The notes under the pieces are model-generated. The model saw nothing but the letters and a program-made list of their open reading frames with translations, made no database searches and had not been told where the DNA came from. A stretch of DNA of 64,000 nt from Parapedobacter defluvii. Lineage in GTDB: Bacteria > Bacteroidota > Bacteroidia > Sphingobacteriales > Sphingobacteriaceae. Positions 17,290 to 26,622 of this stretch are shown piece after piece (positions within the stretch are counted from its first letter, which is position 1; each line of letters opens with the position of its first letter). The stretch lies in NCBI RefSeq assembly GCF_014642075.1, contig NZ_BMIK01000001.1, forward strand, positions 935,915-999,914, read 5' to 3'. Made by a program: the position numbers and the translations under genes.

Positions 17290-20124
17290 TTAATAACTAT
17301 ACCCAATTCCATACGTAGCAAATACGCGTTGTGGCGCATTCACCTCATTGGCATAAACAAGCTTTGCACCAATGTCGAAGTTCGGGAGGTAAAAACGCAG
17401 TAGGTTCATGTCTGCGCGGAATTCCAGGCCGAACGTGCGCGGCTGGAACGTGTTTCCGGTCCGCACATTTTGGAAATCAGCAAAAAGGCCACCCTTAAAC
17501 CGCTTGATATAGGCTAGCGGACCAAGGGACCAGTCGGGGTAGGCAATCGGGAAGCGGTAGCTGAAAAGAAGTGTGTTATCTATCGGCAGCGGGTGTAGCT
17601 GGTCATATCCGCTTACAAGCGGGATGTCATTGGCCATGGCATAGGTGCCACCGCGCTGCTGGTAGTTGAAGCGCGCTAAAAAGGAATGATTGGGCCAGAT
17701 GCCCGGAAAGTAAAAAGCGGTACGCAGTGAAAGATGCTCGCCCGCTATCCGGCCGTCAAACGGAAAATGCCGGTAAGTAATGCTTAAATTCTGACCCCAA
17801 CGGGGGGCGAGGTCCAGCACACTCTGCCGCACATTGTGGTTAAAATAAACCTGGTAGTGCAGGGGAAACTGGATACGATCGATAAATCGGTCCTGAAACT
17901 GAGGTTCATTTAATCCATAACGGCGGGTGTAAGACGTAGCTGCGCTCAATCCGGTAGTAAATATATGGTTGAGGCGATAAAATACCAAGGGGATGTCCAT
18001 CTTCAAGGTTGTTACGTGTTCCCGCCAACGCAGTCCGGTCAAACTTTCAGTTCCATTGCCGATTACTTTGGCCGTTCCCACCTGTCCGCGGTTGCGGTAC
18101 TCCAACGAAAACTTTGGGAAAAATTGTTGATAAGCAATTGACGCGAGGTATTCACTGCTACGGATATCACCGTTATAAGTGTATCCCAAACGGACCTGCG
18201 TCGTGTTTAGCAAATCGTCTGACAACCAGTAGATACCCGGGTTTATGTTAGCTAGATTGTCAAAATTACCGTTGTCTACAGATAAACTATGAAAGTTGAT
18301 CAGATTTTTTAGCCCTTTATAAGGCTTTGAAGGCCATATCTCGCTTTGAGAGGTATCCGAAGTCGTTAAAATGTGTTTTTCGCTTACAGGTACTTTAAAA
18401 TGACTAATAGGTGAATTGCTGAATTGCATGTGGCTGATCCGGTATCCGTCAACCTGATATGAGTTGAACCAAACCTGCCCGGTTTCGCTTTCAAACCAAG
18501 GGTTAAATGCACCGTATTGAGCGTTAGTGAGTTGCCCGATCGTGCCGTTTTCCGCATCAAGTATATAAAGGTTGTCGATTCCATTGTAATGGGCTTTGAA
18601 CAAAATACGGCCATGGGCATACACTGGGCGTTCGATTTGTTGAGGTTGCCCTTCCAATATCATTCGGTAGGTGCCTGTTGGAATGTCTAACTCGACAAGG
18701 GAAGCGCCTGCATCGGAAATGCCCGTGACGATAGCTTTGCTGCCTGTTTCATCAAATGCCGGGGTTTGCAGGTGGATGTTTCCGGGAGCTGGGAACCGGG
18801 TGATTAAGGTACCCCGTTCGCTATCCAAAAGATCAAGGCTGGTCTGACCAGTTTCATTGATGGCGACGGCGAGGACCTGTGTATGGTTGGGTCGCAACAC
18901 CGGAGAGAAATAGCGGCTTTTGTGTGAAAGCTGGCGATAGGCTTGGGTACGCATATCGTATACGTTGATGACGTTGTATGCCCGCTTCCCATAACGCGGA
19001 TCGCGCCGTACTTCATCCCATGCGAGCATCCCTTCGGCATAGGAGAAATTGGGTTCTGTTTGGCGCCCGGTTTTCACGATTTCCGTCTGCTTCCCGAGCG
19101 AGTCCAGGATAACAATTGCGGGTACGTTGCGGGCACTTTGATGCAGGACTATAAGCCGCCCATCGGGAAGGCGTCGGGGCAGTAGCCAGCTCTCCGGTTT
19201 ACCCGGTTCCCGGACCGGGAATACCGGGTAGTTTGCCGGGTTGTTCTCGGCCAATTGTTCCTGCCATTTTTGGGTCAGATCCGCCCCAATTTTTGCGTGC
19301 CATTCACGGGTGTTATACCCCGTAAATTTCTTCAGCGAATTACTGAAATTATAAGGGCGGATTGGTAGCTTGGCCATGCGTGTCATCAGGCTGTCGACGA
19401 TGGTTTCTCCATACTCATTTTGGAGTCCGGAGGTGAGAAAATATCCGAGTTCATAAAAGCCCGGAGTGACGTCCTTCATTGACCCCAGGTAGTCCTTCTG
19501 ATAGCTGTATGTTTTCCCATTTAGAAGGTTGGTGCGGAACGGCATTTCCCAGGAAGGCAGACGCCCGCGACCAGCAGAGGAGAGCACGGTTTCGGTAACG
19601 ACTGCATCGCCCTCAAAAAACCAGGAGGGGAGGGTGACTCCATAGATGGCAAGCGCTAATTGTTCGAAAAAAGGTGCGCGTAAATAACCTGTCAATTTGT
19701 CAAATTGCACAACGTGCCGAAGCTCATGGATGGCGAGGTTATCCATCCAATCTTGAAAATCTCCCTGTTGCGGGGGAGTGGTGTAGAACTCCGAACGGCG
19801 GGGTGCAAGTTGTACGTTGCCATTGGATTCAACCGTTTGGTTTTGCAAAACAATGGAAATTTTGCGGGGTTCTTTGCCTAATGTTTGACTTACCCGCTTC
19901 CGGAAAGTTTCCAATCGGCTAGTCAATTTTTGAGCTCCTTCTTCAAAAGTAGCCGGGTAAATCAACTGGAAATTTTCGGTATGTATTTGCCTCCATTTTA
20001 CACTTGGAGGGTAGGGGTCTCCATTGAAAATTTGGGAAAAAGTGTTTTGTGAATAAATACATAATGTTATTGATGTTAAACATTTGAATATAAGTTTATA
20101 ATATGGTAAATTTTGTAGATTCAT
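17290..20124 (-). CDS. HExxH metallopeptidase-like protein with propeller and outer-membrane barrel regions
   Basis: A 944-residue protein with a signal peptide ending near NTFSQ. Residues about 40-280 form a gluzincin-like region. Zinc-site H133-E-L-R-H137 lies in AIHELRHVVQ, and E171 in PSWFFEGDAVVTE is the probable third ligand. Residues about 310-590 look like a TolB/PD40-type beta-propeller (repeats such as GRLIVLHQSARNVPAIVILD). Residues from about 640 to the end alternate like a beta-barrel and finish with an aromatic residue (YGIGYSY), as outer-membrane proteins do. It is thus probably a surface or outer-membrane-anchored protease. Such architectures occur in Bacteroidota as uncharacterised proteins. 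The motifs are clear; the role is unknown. Confidence 0.85.
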   Translation of the reverse strand: MNLQNLPYYKLIFKCLTSITLCIYSQNTFSQIFNGDPYPPSVKWRQIHTENFQLIYPATFEEGAQKLTSRLETFRKRVSQTLGKEPRKISIVLQNQTVESNGNVQLAPRRSEFYTTPPQQGDFQDWMDNLAIHELRHVVQFDKLTGYLRAPFFEQLALAIYGVTLPSWFFEGDAVVTETVLSSAGRGRLPSWEMPFRTNLLNGKTYSYQKDYLGSMKDVTPGFYELGYFLTSGLQNEYGETIVDSLMTRMAKLPIRPYNFSNSLKKFTGYNTREWHAKIGADLTQKWQEQLAENNPANYPVFPVREPGKPESWLLPRRLPDGRLIVLHQSARNVPAIVILDSLGKQTEIVKTGRQTEPNFSYAEGMLAWDEVRRDPRYGKRAYNVINVYDMRTQAYRQLSHKSRYFSPVLRPNHTQVLAVAINETGQTSLDLLDSERGTLITRFPAPGNIHLQTPAFDETGSKAIVTGISDAGASLVELDIPTGTYRMILEGQPQQIERPVYAHGRILFKAHYNGIDNLYILDAENGTIGQLTNAQYGAFNPWFESETGQVWFNSYQVDGYRISHMQFSNSPISHFKVPVSEKHILTTSDTSQSEIWPSKPYKGLKNLINFHSLSVDNGNFDNLANINPGIYWLSDDLLNTTQVRLGYTYNGDIRSSEYLASIAYQQFFPKFSLEYRNRGQVGTAKVIGNGTESLTGLRWREHVTTLKMDIPLVFYRLNHIFTTGLSAATSYTRRYGLNEPQFQDRFIDRIQFPLHYQVYFNHNVRQSVLDLAPRWGQNLSITYRHFPFDGRIAGEHLSLRTAFYFPGIWPNHSFLARFNYQQRGGTYAMANDIPLVSGYDQLHPLPIDNTLLFSYRFPIAYPDWSLGPLAYIKRFKGGLFADFQNVRTGNTFQPRTFGLEFRADMNLLRFYLPNFDIGAKLVYANEVNAPQRVFATYGIGYSY

Positions 20125-20735
20125 GGAGCTTTGCTAATTTTTTTTGCAAAAACAAGGTTTTTAACAAAGGTATTATTAATGTTTAATTTTAAGTAATATA
20201 TATTTTTTACTGATTTACATATGTTTATATTTGTAAATAAAATTTGATAATCAAAAAATATTTACGTGAAATCATTCAATTATTTGCCTTGAAATCTGAA
20301 AATTTCGAATTGGAAATAAGTGAATGAATTTATGTGCTAATGTACACTATCTTTTTGAGTTTGTTAGGAACTTTTATTGCTTGGCAACCGTCTGCGGAAT
20401 GCGCATGTGACTGTGCCAGAAGTGGCATGCACCGGCTCTCCTATCTCCCCGCTGCACTAAGCACACCATGGGTTGGACCTGTGTGAAGGCATGCAGATGG
20501 CGCTCGGCAAGGATATACGGATTGCCGCCTGGTTGTCCATACTATTGCAGCCGGACCATTAAGTAATCGATACTGACATTATGTCTGTTTTTGTTGTGTC
20601 TGTGTGCCGAAGAGCTGCTGTTCATCCGCAGTTTTTTTAATCTATACTTGTTCGTTCTTTTGATTTAAAAAACCGACTTTTGCATGCAAAATAATTTACC
20701 GATGTAGGAGATCATCAACTAAAATAGGAGGGCGC
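20125..20735. other. Gene-free spacer, AT-rich then GC-richer
   Basis: A divergent 611-base spacer. 20125-20330 is strongly AT-rich and holds a minus-strand TACCTTTG at 20165-20172, a likely -7 box for the peptidase gene, and a plus-strand TATATTTG at 20226-20233. 20380-20570 is GC-richer and contains short open stretches, for example one reading MGWTCEGMQMALGKD from about 20469. These could be the relic of an inserted gene, but I cannot identify it. No promoter of full form is seen for mgtE. Confidence 0.4.
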
Positions 20736-22112
20736 ATGGACGAACTGGATACGCTGGTAGAACAAACCGAATTGCTGTTAGCCGAAGGCAGTGAACAGCA
20801 GCTAAAGGAATACCTCGATGAGCTGAATATTTCGGATGTGGAAGCCCTGATTGACGAGCTGCCCGAGTACGGCGCTACCTTCATCGAAACCCTGAGCATT
20901 AACCGTGCTGTAAACGTATTTCGCATCCTCGATTTCCCCACGCAGGAACGTATTCTCAAGAAGCTTTCGGGACCGAAAATTTCGGAAATTATAAACGAGA
21001 TGCCACCTGATGACCGGACCGCTTTTTTCAGCGAATTGAAGGGTGACGTAGTGAAGCAATTGATCATCTTGCTTCCGCCCGCAGACCGCAAAGAAGCACT
21101 GGCGTTATTGGGGTATCCGGAGGACAGTGTCGGACGGCTGATGACCCCGGATTATATCACGGTGAAACAGCACTGGGACATTGCCCGGGTACTCCAACAC
21201 ATCCGCCGATACGGCAAGGCTTCTGAGACAATTGATGTGTTGTATGTGATCGATAAGGATGGGAAATTATTGGATGATATTCGTATCAAAGATATCCTGT
21301 TGGCTGACCCTGAAACGAGGGTAAAAGACCTCATTGATAACCGGCTCATCGCTCTCAATGCGGACGATCCGCAGGAGGACGCAATCAACGTATTCCGGAT
21401 GAATAATCGGGTCGCGCTACCCGTGGTGGATGCGCAAGGAATCATGCTGGGTATTGTGACGGTGGACGATATCCTATGGGTAGCCAATGAGGAATATACG
21501 GAAGACATGCAGCGCATAGGGGGTACCGAGGCGTTGGATGAACCATACCTGGATGTGTCCATTCCGCACCTGGTAAGAAAGCGCGCGGGTTGGCTGATTG
21601 TGCTTTTTCTGGGGCAGTTACTTACAGCAACCGTACTTGAACATTATGAAAGCCAATTGGCCAGCGCTGTATTGATTTTGTTCATGCCGGTTATTCTTTC
21701 CAGTGGAGGGAATAGCGGGTCTCAGGCTTCTACACTGATTATCCAAGCGATGGCATTGGGCGAAGTTACCCTGCTCGACTGGTGGCGGGTTATGCGCCGT
21801 GAAATCCTGTCGGGATTGTTGTTGGGCCTCATTCTGGGAACGTTGGGCTTTATCCGGGTTTGTACCTGGCAGGCATTTGCACATGCTTACGGAGATCACT
21901 GGTTACTGGTAGGGGCTGTGGTTAGCCTGTCGCTCATGGGGGTGGTGTTATGGGGCTCCTTGGTGGGCTCTATGCTTCCTTTCATCCTGCGCCGGTTGGG
22001 GGCCGATCCAGCTTCATCGTCAGCCCCCTTTGTATCTACGTTGGTGGATGTGACGGGGCTCATCATTTATTTTACGGTAGCTACATTGATTCTTACCGGG
22101 GTATTGTTATGA
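20736..22112 (+). CDS. mgtE: Magnesium transporter MgtE
   Basis: A 458-residue Mg2+ channel/transporter. Residues 1-125 are the MgtE N-domain, an alpha-superhelix (LPEYGATFIETLSINRAVNV). About 130-260 hold two CBS domains (VGRLMTPDYITV, IVTVDDILWVANEE). About 280-458 carry five membrane helices with the pore signature FMPVILSSGGNSGSQASTL. N- and CBS domains close the pore when cytosolic Mg2+ is high. An AGGAGGG sequence just before the ATG supports the start. The stop overlaps the next start (ATGA). Confidence 0.96.
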   Translation: MDELDTLVEQTELLLAEGSEQQLKEYLDELNISDVEALIDELPEYGATFIETLSINRAVNVFRILDFPTQERILKKLSGPKISEIINEMPPDDRTAFFSELKGDVVKQLIILLPPADRKEALALLGYPEDSVGRLMTPDYITVKQHWDIARVLQHIRRYGKASETIDVLYVIDKDGKLLDDIRIKDILLADPETRVKDLIDNRLIALNADDPQEDAINVFRMNNRVALPVVDAQGIMLGIVTVDDILWVANEEYTEDMQRIGGTEALDEPYLDVSIPHLVRKRAGWLIVLFLGQLLTATVLEHYESQLASAVLILFMPVILSSGGNSGSQASTLIIQAMALGEVTLLDWWRVMRREILSGLLLGLILGTLGFIRVCTWQAFAHAYGDHWLLVGAVVSLSLMGVVLWGSLVGSMLPFILRRLGADPASSSAPFVSTLVDVTGLIIYFTVATLILTGVLL

Positions 22113-22756
22113 TTGTGCGCAGGCTGGGCAAGAAGACAGGATGGATAGGGATATTGTTGTTAGCTTCATTACGCTTGAATGCCCAACAGGAAGTTCCTGT
22201 CTATCTGGAGGGTGAATTTGGTGTCGACCGTTTCGGCGAGGCATCCATCCGATCGGTATTTCCGGCAGGTGCGGTAATCAGACTAGGGGCGGCGTTTGCG
22301 TTGGCAGACCAAGGGCGGTTGCGGTTGCGGCCGCAAGGTGGGGTGAAATATTTCGGAAATAAAATAGACGAGGAAATAACCGAGCAACTGTTGGTAATCA
22401 AGGCAGGTGTGCAGGCGAGCTACGATGTATTCTTCATCGGACAGGCTACATTTTTTCCGTATTTGGGTGTTGATTACAACTGGGTGTCCAATTTCGATAT
22501 GGAAGACTACGGCGAGGAGGATGCAACCTATTCGGAAAATTACCTGCGTGGTTCAGGCATGTCGCAGGAAATCGGTTTGCGTGTGCAGATACGTGAGTGG
22601 TATGTCAAAGCGGGGTATGAATTATTCAGGCCCCGGCTACGGGCCAAGCGGTCTATTATTGAAGACGATCTTGCCGGAGGTTACCTTACTCCCTCCTCGC
22701 ATGCTTTTCGTTTCAATACGCTCAATATTTCAATAGGCTTTTCAATTCAGCCATGA
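22109..22756 (+). CDS. Hypothetical outer-membrane beta-barrel protein
   Basis: A 215-residue protein. The ATG at 22109 overlaps the mgtE stop by four bases. A signal peptide (LGKKTGWIGILLLASLRLNAQ) precedes a region of alternating strands (FFPYLGVDYNWVSNFDMEDY; WYVKAGYELFRP; FNTLNISIGFSIQ) typical of a small eight-strand barrel. I do not recognise a named family. Its stop in turn overlaps the start of the lipoprotein at 22753, so mgtE and the two envelope genes are translationally coupled. Confidence 0.82.
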   Translation: MIVRRLGKKTGWIGILLLASLRLNAQQEVPVYLEGEFGVDRFGEASIRSVFPAGAVIRLGAAFALADQGRLRLRPQGGVKYFGNKIDEEITEQLLVIKAGVQASYDVFFIGQATFFPYLGVDYNWVSNFDMEDYGEEDATYSENYLRGSGMSQEIGLRVQIREWYVKAGYELFRPRLRAKRSIIEDDLAGGYLTPSSHAFRFNTLNISIGFSIQP

Positions 22757-23814
22757 TGCATGTTTGCAAAAAGATAAAAGTAGTGTTGGTTAGCTTGCTT
22801 CTGCTGGGGTGTGACGGCGAGGGCACCCTTTTGGACCTTTATCCGTTTGAGCCGATCGTCAACGCCGAGACACGCGTCTTGATACAGGATAACCAGCTTA
22901 TTTATGCGCGATTGCATGGTCGGCTGCACATTGACGGTACGACGGAAAAAGGATGGTTTAGCACGCCAGACAATTTTCAGTCTTTTGACTTCGAGGACCG
23001 GCCTTGGCCGATTGCACAAGGAGTTCTTGGATTTGCCGACGGTTTATTGGTACATGCAATTCCCAACGGTGCGACGTGGTTATTACGTTTTTCGGAAGAC
23101 GATGGGAAGACGTGGGAAACCAGCGAAGGCCCCGGTGCTGCAGTATCGCTTATGCAGGTGGCGGTAACGGCCAATCAAACCGTTTGGTTGTTAGGAGCGC
23201 AAGAAATCGGCGGAAACAGCCGCCTGCTGCTTTACCGCATCGATTTGCCGGACAAACGTGCCGAATTATGGTATACGAAAGATAATACCACCCCGTTGGC
23301 GATTGGGTTTCTGGGCCGTGAAAACGGCTGGCTGCTTTACCGGGGGCAGTATGAGGCAGCGGAAGGTGTCCGCATCGGGACGACGGTCGATGGAGGACGG
23401 GAATGGACTGAGCGTAGCGCTATCAGCAGGGTTACTTCACCGTCGCTGACATTGGTGGATGCTAATAGGTTGTTGGTGTATGATCGTGCCGGACGGACTT
23501 TCCTTTCATCAGACGGGGGAACATCCTTTGAGGAAGTGGCAATCGGTACGGGGGAAATAATCAGTTGCCAATCGGCAGGGGAAAATGTTGTATATGCACT
23601 TTTGGATCAGGGTGTCGCGAAAAGTAGCGACGGAGGGAAAAGCTGGTCTCCGTTGGAGGCCGGCGCGCACGGTGTGCGTATTACCGGTACGGCTATGGAT
23701 TTTTACAACGAGCAGCGTGGGATTGTCTACGGTCCGGATCGGTTATTCTTTACAGTAGACGGTGGCAAAAGCTGGAGAATGGGAGTATATCCTTACGATT
23801 ATGTACTGGAATAA
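22753..23814 (+). CDS. Ycf48/BNR-like beta-propeller lipoprotein
   Basis: A 353-residue protein with a lipoprotein signal (VVLVSLLLLGC, Cys20). The mature part contains repeated Asp-box-like motifs: SEDDGKTWETS, TVDGGREWTER, SSDGGTSFEE, SSDGGKSWSPL and TVDGGKSWRMG. These mark a BNR/Ycf48-type propeller, often used for protein assembly or glycan binding. It is coupled by ATGA overlap to the barrel protein and by that to mgtE. An ATG three bases downstream (22756) is an equal start candidate. The function is unknown. Confidence 0.85.
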   Translation: MMHVCKKIKVVLVSLLLLGCDGEGTLLDLYPFEPIVNAETRVLIQDNQLIYARLHGRLHIDGTTEKGWFSTPDNFQSFDFEDRPWPIAQGVLGFADGLLVHAIPNGATWLLRFSEDDGKTWETSEGPGAAVSLMQVAVTANQTVWLLGAQEIGGNSRLLLYRIDLPDKRAELWYTKDNTTPLAIGFLGRENGWLLYRGQYEAAEGVRIGTTVDGGREWTERSAISRVTSPSLTLVDANRLLVYDRAGRTFLSSDGGTSFEEVAIGTGEIISCQSAGENVVYALLDQGVAKSSDGGKSWSPLEAGAHGVRITGTAMDFYNEQRGIVYGPDRLFFTVDGGKSWRMGVYPYDYVLE

Positions 23815-23937
23815 CAGTCGTTCATTCGACCCGGTTCATAGTTAATGACTTACAGATTTTTTTAAATATTTTTTGTTTATTCGAGAGAAAGTTACGAATA
23901 TTGCAGTCCCGAAAACGGGGCATACCAGCAGAAACAC

Positions 23938-24011
23938 TCCTGAATAGCTCAGCTGGTTAGAGCATCTGACTGTTAATCAGAGGGTCGCTGGTTCGAGCCC
24001 AGCTTCAGGAG
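23938..24011 (+). tRNA. tRNA-Asn (GTT)
   Basis: A full cloverleaf is seen. Acceptor stem TCCTGAA (23938-23944) pairs with TTCAGGA (24004-24010). The D arm is GCTCAGCTGGTTAGAGC. The anticodon stem TCTGA/TCAGA holds GTT, and the T arm is GCTGG TTCGAGC CCAGC. CCA is encoded directly after the discriminator G (24012-24014). A terminator hairpin follows. Confidence 0.97.
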
Positions 24012-24018
24012 CCAACTA

Positions 24019-24056
24019 AAAAAGCTGTTTTTCGATAAGAAAAACGGCTTTTGTCT
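24019..24056 (+). terminator. Intrinsic terminator after tRNA-Asn
   Basis: A 12-base-pair stem (AAGCTGTTTTTC with GAAAAACGGCTT, one G-T pair) around a five-base loop, followed by TTTGTCTTTT. It lies eight bases after the tRNA CCA. Confidence 0.8.
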
Positions 24057-24218
24057 TTTAAGGGCATTCTGGAGAAATGTTTTCTGCACAGGTCGGGTTC
24101 TCCGGCGTGTTGATTTACATCATTCATGGATACCATTCCCTAATACCCCAATCTGCTGTGGTCCAAAATTTAAAAATTGTATCTGTTATCATAAGTTTGA
24201 TTTTCCGAATTTTGTACG

Positions 24219-25310
24219 ATGAGTAATATTTTAGAATGTGATAAGTCAGCATTGCTTATCATAGATATGCAAAAAGATTTTGCAACTTTTAATGGCAAGG
24301 CTTATATAGATGGCACCGAAGAGATAGTTCCCAATCTTGTTACGTTGGCCAACATATTCAGGAGACAAGGCAAGGATGTTATTCACATTATCCGTTTGTA
24401 TCATCCAGATGGTAGTAATGCAGAGTTATGTCGTAAAGATATCATTTCTTCCGGTAAACATATAGTAGCGCCACAAAGTGAAGGAGCGGCTATTATAGAT
24501 AAGCTATTGCCGGATAATATCCGACCCTACCATCACGAAGATCTTCTTAAAGGCGAGATCGTTCAGTGCGGAGTTAACGATTATGTTCTTTACAAACCCC
24601 GATGGGGCGCCTTTTACGATACCGAGCTACATAATATGTTGCAATCAAAGGGGATAACTACACTTTTTATCGCTGGTTGCAATTTCCCCAACTGCCCCCG
24701 CACAACCATTTATGAAGCCAGCGAAAGGGATTATAAAGTTTCAATTATTCCCTCTACCATATCAGGAATTTACGAACGGGGTATAAAGGAATTGCAGCAT
24801 ATAGGGATTCATGTTTTTGAGGAGCTATCTTTTGTTGACTCCTTTCTAAAAAATGGTATATTGATCGTAAACTATCAACCCGCATATAAGCATGCCTTTG
24901 AAACTTTAAATAAGGCATGGCTTAACAAATACTTCGACATAGAGCCTATCGATGAATACGTACTATCAAAGCCGGAAGATGCCATACTGAACGATGGCGG
25001 TAAAATCCTATTTGCCTTAAAAAACGGGCAGGTTACTGGTACCGTAGCGCTTAAAAAAATGACGAACGGAGGATTCGAATTGACTAAAATGGCCGTTCAT
25101 GAGAATTATCAGGGGTTGGGAATAGGTACCCTATTATGTAAACATGCCATTTTACTAGCCAAAAATCTCCATGTAAAAGAACTTGTACTTTTTTCACATA
25201 GTCGATTAAAAAACGCTTTAAGTATCTATAGAAAACTCGGTTTCTTAGAAACCGATGTGGATAAAACAATCTATAAAAGGGCTGACATCAGGATGGCTTT
25301 ACAATTATGA
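24219..25310 (+). CDS. Isochorismatase-like cysteine hydrolase fused to a GNAT acetyltransferase
   Basis: A 363-residue two-domain fusion. Residues 1-210 are an isochorismatase/nicotinamidase-like hydrolase with Asp16 (ALLIIDMQKDF), Lys126 (YKPRWGAF) and nucleophile Cys159 (AGCNFPNCPRTTIYEAS), the family triad. Residues about 212-363 are a GNAT domain with the acetyl-CoA motif MAVHENYQGLGIGTLLCKHA and the typical end RLKNALSIYRKLGFLE. The hydrolase could release a small amide or enol ester and the second domain acetylate an amine; no substrate is evident. The DNA is more AT-rich than its neighbours, and the gene stands just after tRNA-Asn. TAAGTTTG at 24192-24199 is a possible -7 box. The domain calls are firm. 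Confidence 0.9.
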   Translation: MSNILECDKSALLIIDMQKDFATFNGKAYIDGTEEIVPNLVTLANIFRRQGKDVIHIIRLYHPDGSNAELCRKDIISSGKHIVAPQSEGAAIIDKLLPDNIRPYHHEDLLKGEIVQCGVNDYVLYKPRWGAFYDTELHNMLQSKGITTLFIAGCNFPNCPRTTIYEASERDYKVSIIPSTISGIYERGIKELQHIGIHVFEELSFVDSFLKNGILIVNYQPAYKHAFETLNKAWLNKYFDIEPIDEYVLSKPEDAILNDGGKILFALKNGQVTGTVALKKMTNGGFELTKMAVHENYQGLGIGTLLCKHAILLAKNLHVKELVLFSHSRLKNALSIYRKLGFLETDVDKTIYKRADIRMALQL

Positions 25311-25400
25311 ACCCATCTCAAACCCATTTCAAGCATTGGAATACAACACGATGGACACAGTAACAGCCACAGTTTGGTATAACATAGACAACATGATACA

Positions 25401-26144
25401 ATGAAAACAATGTTAATAACGGGCGCAAGTCGTGGAATAGGTGCTGCCACTGCCCTCCTTGCTGCAGAAAGAGGTTACGCAGTGGTCGTCAATTACCACA
25501 AAAATAGAGAGGCTGCAGACGAGGTGGTCAATCAAATTCTGTTTAAAGGAGGAAAAGCCGTGGCTGTTCAGGCCGATGTGTCAAAAGAAAAAGATATTAT
25601 TGACTTGTTTTCTGAGGTGGATCACACCTTTGGGCGTATTCATTCGCTGATTAATAATGCGGGCATATTGGAACCCCAAAGGAAATTAATGGATATGGAT
25701 TATGGACGGTTGCAGAAGATGTTTAATGCCAATATCATTGGTCAGTTCTTTTGTTGCAGGGAGGCCATTAAACGTATGTCAACAAAACATGGTGGTCAGG
25801 GAGGAACCATTGTCAACGTTTCATCTATTGCGGCAAGAACCGGGGCACCATTCGAGTACATTGACTATGCAGCCACGAAAGGAGCCTTGGATGCATTAAC
25901 CATCGGTTTGTCTAAAGAGGTTGCAGAAGAGGGGATCCGGGTAAATGCTGTGCGGCCTGCATTTATTCATACCGATATCCATGCAGATGGCGGAGAACCG
26001 GATAGAATTAACCGGATAAAGGATAGCATTCCGCTGAAAAGAGGCGGTTTGACAAAAGAGGTTGCGGAAGCTATTTTCTGGTTGGCATCTGATAAATCTT
26101 CTTATTCGACGGGTATTTTCATTGATGTTACAGGAGGTAAATGA
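25401..26144 (+). CDS. SDR-family NAD(P)-dependent oxidoreductase
   Basis: A 247-residue short-chain dehydrogenase of the classical type. It shows the cofactor loop TGASRGIG (7-14), NNAG (85-88), catalytic Ser141/142 and Y156-A-A-T-K160, then VNAVRPAFIHTDIH. The C-terminus STGIFIDVTGGK is typical of FabG-like and sugar or alcohol dehydrogenases. Arg11 and the following residues suggest NADP(H), which is inference. It follows the isochorismatase-GNAT gene by 90 bases on the same strand and may be co-transcribed. It converges on the OsmC gene with four bases between the stops. Confidence 0.93.
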   Translation: MKTMLITGASRGIGAATALLAAERGYAVVVNYHKNREAADEVVNQILFKGGKAVAVQADVSKEKDIIDLFSEVDHTFGRIHSLINNAGILEPQRKLMDMDYGRLQKMFNANIIGQFFCCREAIKRMSTKHGGQGGTIVNVSSIAARTGAPFEYIDYAATKGALDALTIGLSKEVAEEGIRVNAVRPAFIHTDIHADGGEPDRINRIKDSIPLKRGGLTKEVAEAIFWLASDKSSYSTGIFIDVTGGK

Positions 26145-26148
26145 GAGA

Positions 26149-26622
26149 TTAACTCGATTTTACGATTATTTCTGGATGATGTTTGACCGGGAAATTGACC
26201 GAGTTTGCAATAAAACAATATTCACTTGCTTTTTTGTGGAGCTCGATTGCTTTTTCAATCATGTCTTCACTTTTTACAGTGACCGTCGGGTTAAGGGTAA
26301 CTTCTTTAAAAGACCCTCTTCCGTCATTTTCTTCCCTCATAATTCCCGTTGCGATGTCTGTATATTCTTCAACAATTACCTGATTCAGCGAACAAAAATG
26401 TAAGTACCAGAGCATGTGACAAGATGAAAGCGAAGAAACCAGAAAATCTTCCGGATTGTGTTTCGTCTTGTCTCCGCGGAAAGCCGGGTCAGCGGATCCT
26501 GCTATTGACGGTTTGTTTTCAATAAAGATGGTATGGTTTCTCTCGTAGTTTTTATAATGGTCTGTTCCGGAACCGTTATTTCCAGTCCATTCGATTTTTG
26601 ATTGATACCAATGCTCTTTCAT
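26149..26622 (-). CDS. OsmC/Ohr-family peroxiredoxin
   Basis: A 157-residue thiol peroxidase of the OsmC family that reduces organic hydroperoxides. Peroxidatic Cys68 lies in LVSSLSSCHMLWYLHF and resolving Cys136 in ASEYCFIANSV; the spacing of 68 fits the family. The start is set at ATG 26622 (MKEHWYQSKIEW), because the frame upstream has no family similarity and because this ATG overlaps the stop of the preceding small gene (TAATG). The two genes are therefore coupled. Cytosolic. Confidence 0.92.
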   Translation of the reverse strand: MKEHWYQSKIEWTGNNGSGTDHYKNYERNHTIFIENKPSIAGSADPAFRGDKTKHNPEDFLVSSLSSCHMLWYLHFCSLNQVIVEEYTDIATGIMREENDGRGSFKEVTLNPTVTVKSEDMIEKAIELHKKASEYCFIANSVNFPVKHHPEIIVKSS

